Part shown: positions 63,965-64,000 of the stretch, piece after piece
How positions within the stretch are numbered: position 1 is the first letter of the stretch
Layout of the letters: each line of letters begins with the position of its first letter
Origin: Endozoicomonas sp. OPT23
GTDB lineage: Bacteria; Pseudomonadota; Gammaproteobacteria; Pseudomonadales; Endozoicomonadaceae
NCBI RefSeq assembly: GCF_009653635.1
Contig: NZ_PPFD01000003.1
Span: 1-64,000, forward strand
DNA: 64,000 bases
Direction of reading: 5' to 3'
Position numbers and translations under genes: made by a program
Notes under the pieces: model-generated
The model's database searches: none
Told to the model about the DNA's origin: nothing
The model's input: the letters and a program-made list of their open reading frames with translations, nothing else

Positions 63965-64000
63965 TCTTATCTCCTATACGTCCATAAACCGAACGACAAA

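Overview
The window comes from a moderate-GC gammaproteobacterium. Its gene content and order (ftsYEX-rpoH, glnA-DUF4124-glnL-glnG, ygfB/ubiH/ubiI next to zapA and 6S RNA) fit Oceanospirillales. A coniferyl-aldehyde-dehydrogenase-like gene, large lineage-specific secreted proteins and dispersed palindromes suggest an Endozoicomonas-like animal-associated marine bacterium. That genus call is inference; the 16S gene that would settle it starts just off the left edge.

Layout: 1-400 is the leader and tandem promoter region of an rRNA operon reading left out of the window. 0.9-4.6 kb holds a DUF2835 gene, an unknown secreted protein, and a LysR regulator divergent from azoR-pirin. 4.7-9.1 kb is ftsY-ftsE-ftsX-rpoH on the minus strand; FtsY has an expanded Glu-Pro repeat. 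9.1-14.2 kb has palindromic repeats, a small doubtful gene, a SirB2-like gene, quinol nitric oxide reductase (norZ) with a sigma-54 type promoter and three NorR-like boxes, and hemN. 14.3-16.4 kb has rsmD, a DUF1289 gene and malate dehydrogenase with an unusual C-terminal tail. 16.5-22.1 kb has a secreted peroxiredoxin and an amino-acid ABC transporter (aapJQM) whose ATPase gene aapP lies inverted. 22.3-30.5 kb is housekeeping and accessory enzymes (YheT hydrolase, aldehyde dehydrogenase, RhlE, a metallo-beta-lactamase-fold lipoprotein, CoaD, ferredoxin, a duplicated-domain lipoprotein, an atypical histidine acid phosphatase).

30.5-36 kb is the ubiquinone/cell-division block: ubiI, ubiH, ygfB, hemerythrin, a ZapB-like coiled coil, zapA, 6S RNA and a cold-shock gene. 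pepP and ygfA, often found here, are missing. 36-43.4 kb has unknown secreted proteins, an orphan GspE/PilB-type ATPase, a CYTH phosphatase and a DUF47-Pit phosphate uptake pair. 43.6-51 kb has argE, argA, a 770-residue unknown membrane protein, folA and thiI. 51.2-56.5 kb is the nitrogen regulon core: glnA with two NtrC sites and a sigma-54 promoter, a DUF4124 gene, then glnL-glnG with an NtrC-like site upstream. 56.7-64 kb is a chaperone-usher pilus locus of the alternate (CS1/CFA-like) type: chaperone and one pilin-like gene on plus; major pilin, usher and two adhesin-like proteins on minus.

No CRISPR array, prophage, transposase, integrase or tRNA gene was seen. The most interesting non-coding content is a family of about 95-bp imperfect palindromes with conserved outer arms and unrelated inner hairpins, a second nested-hairpin family, and several perfect inverted repeats at gene boundaries. 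I found no clear new enzymatic or defence system; the best candidates for new biology are the pilus locus, the large unknown secreted or membrane proteins, and the palindrome families.
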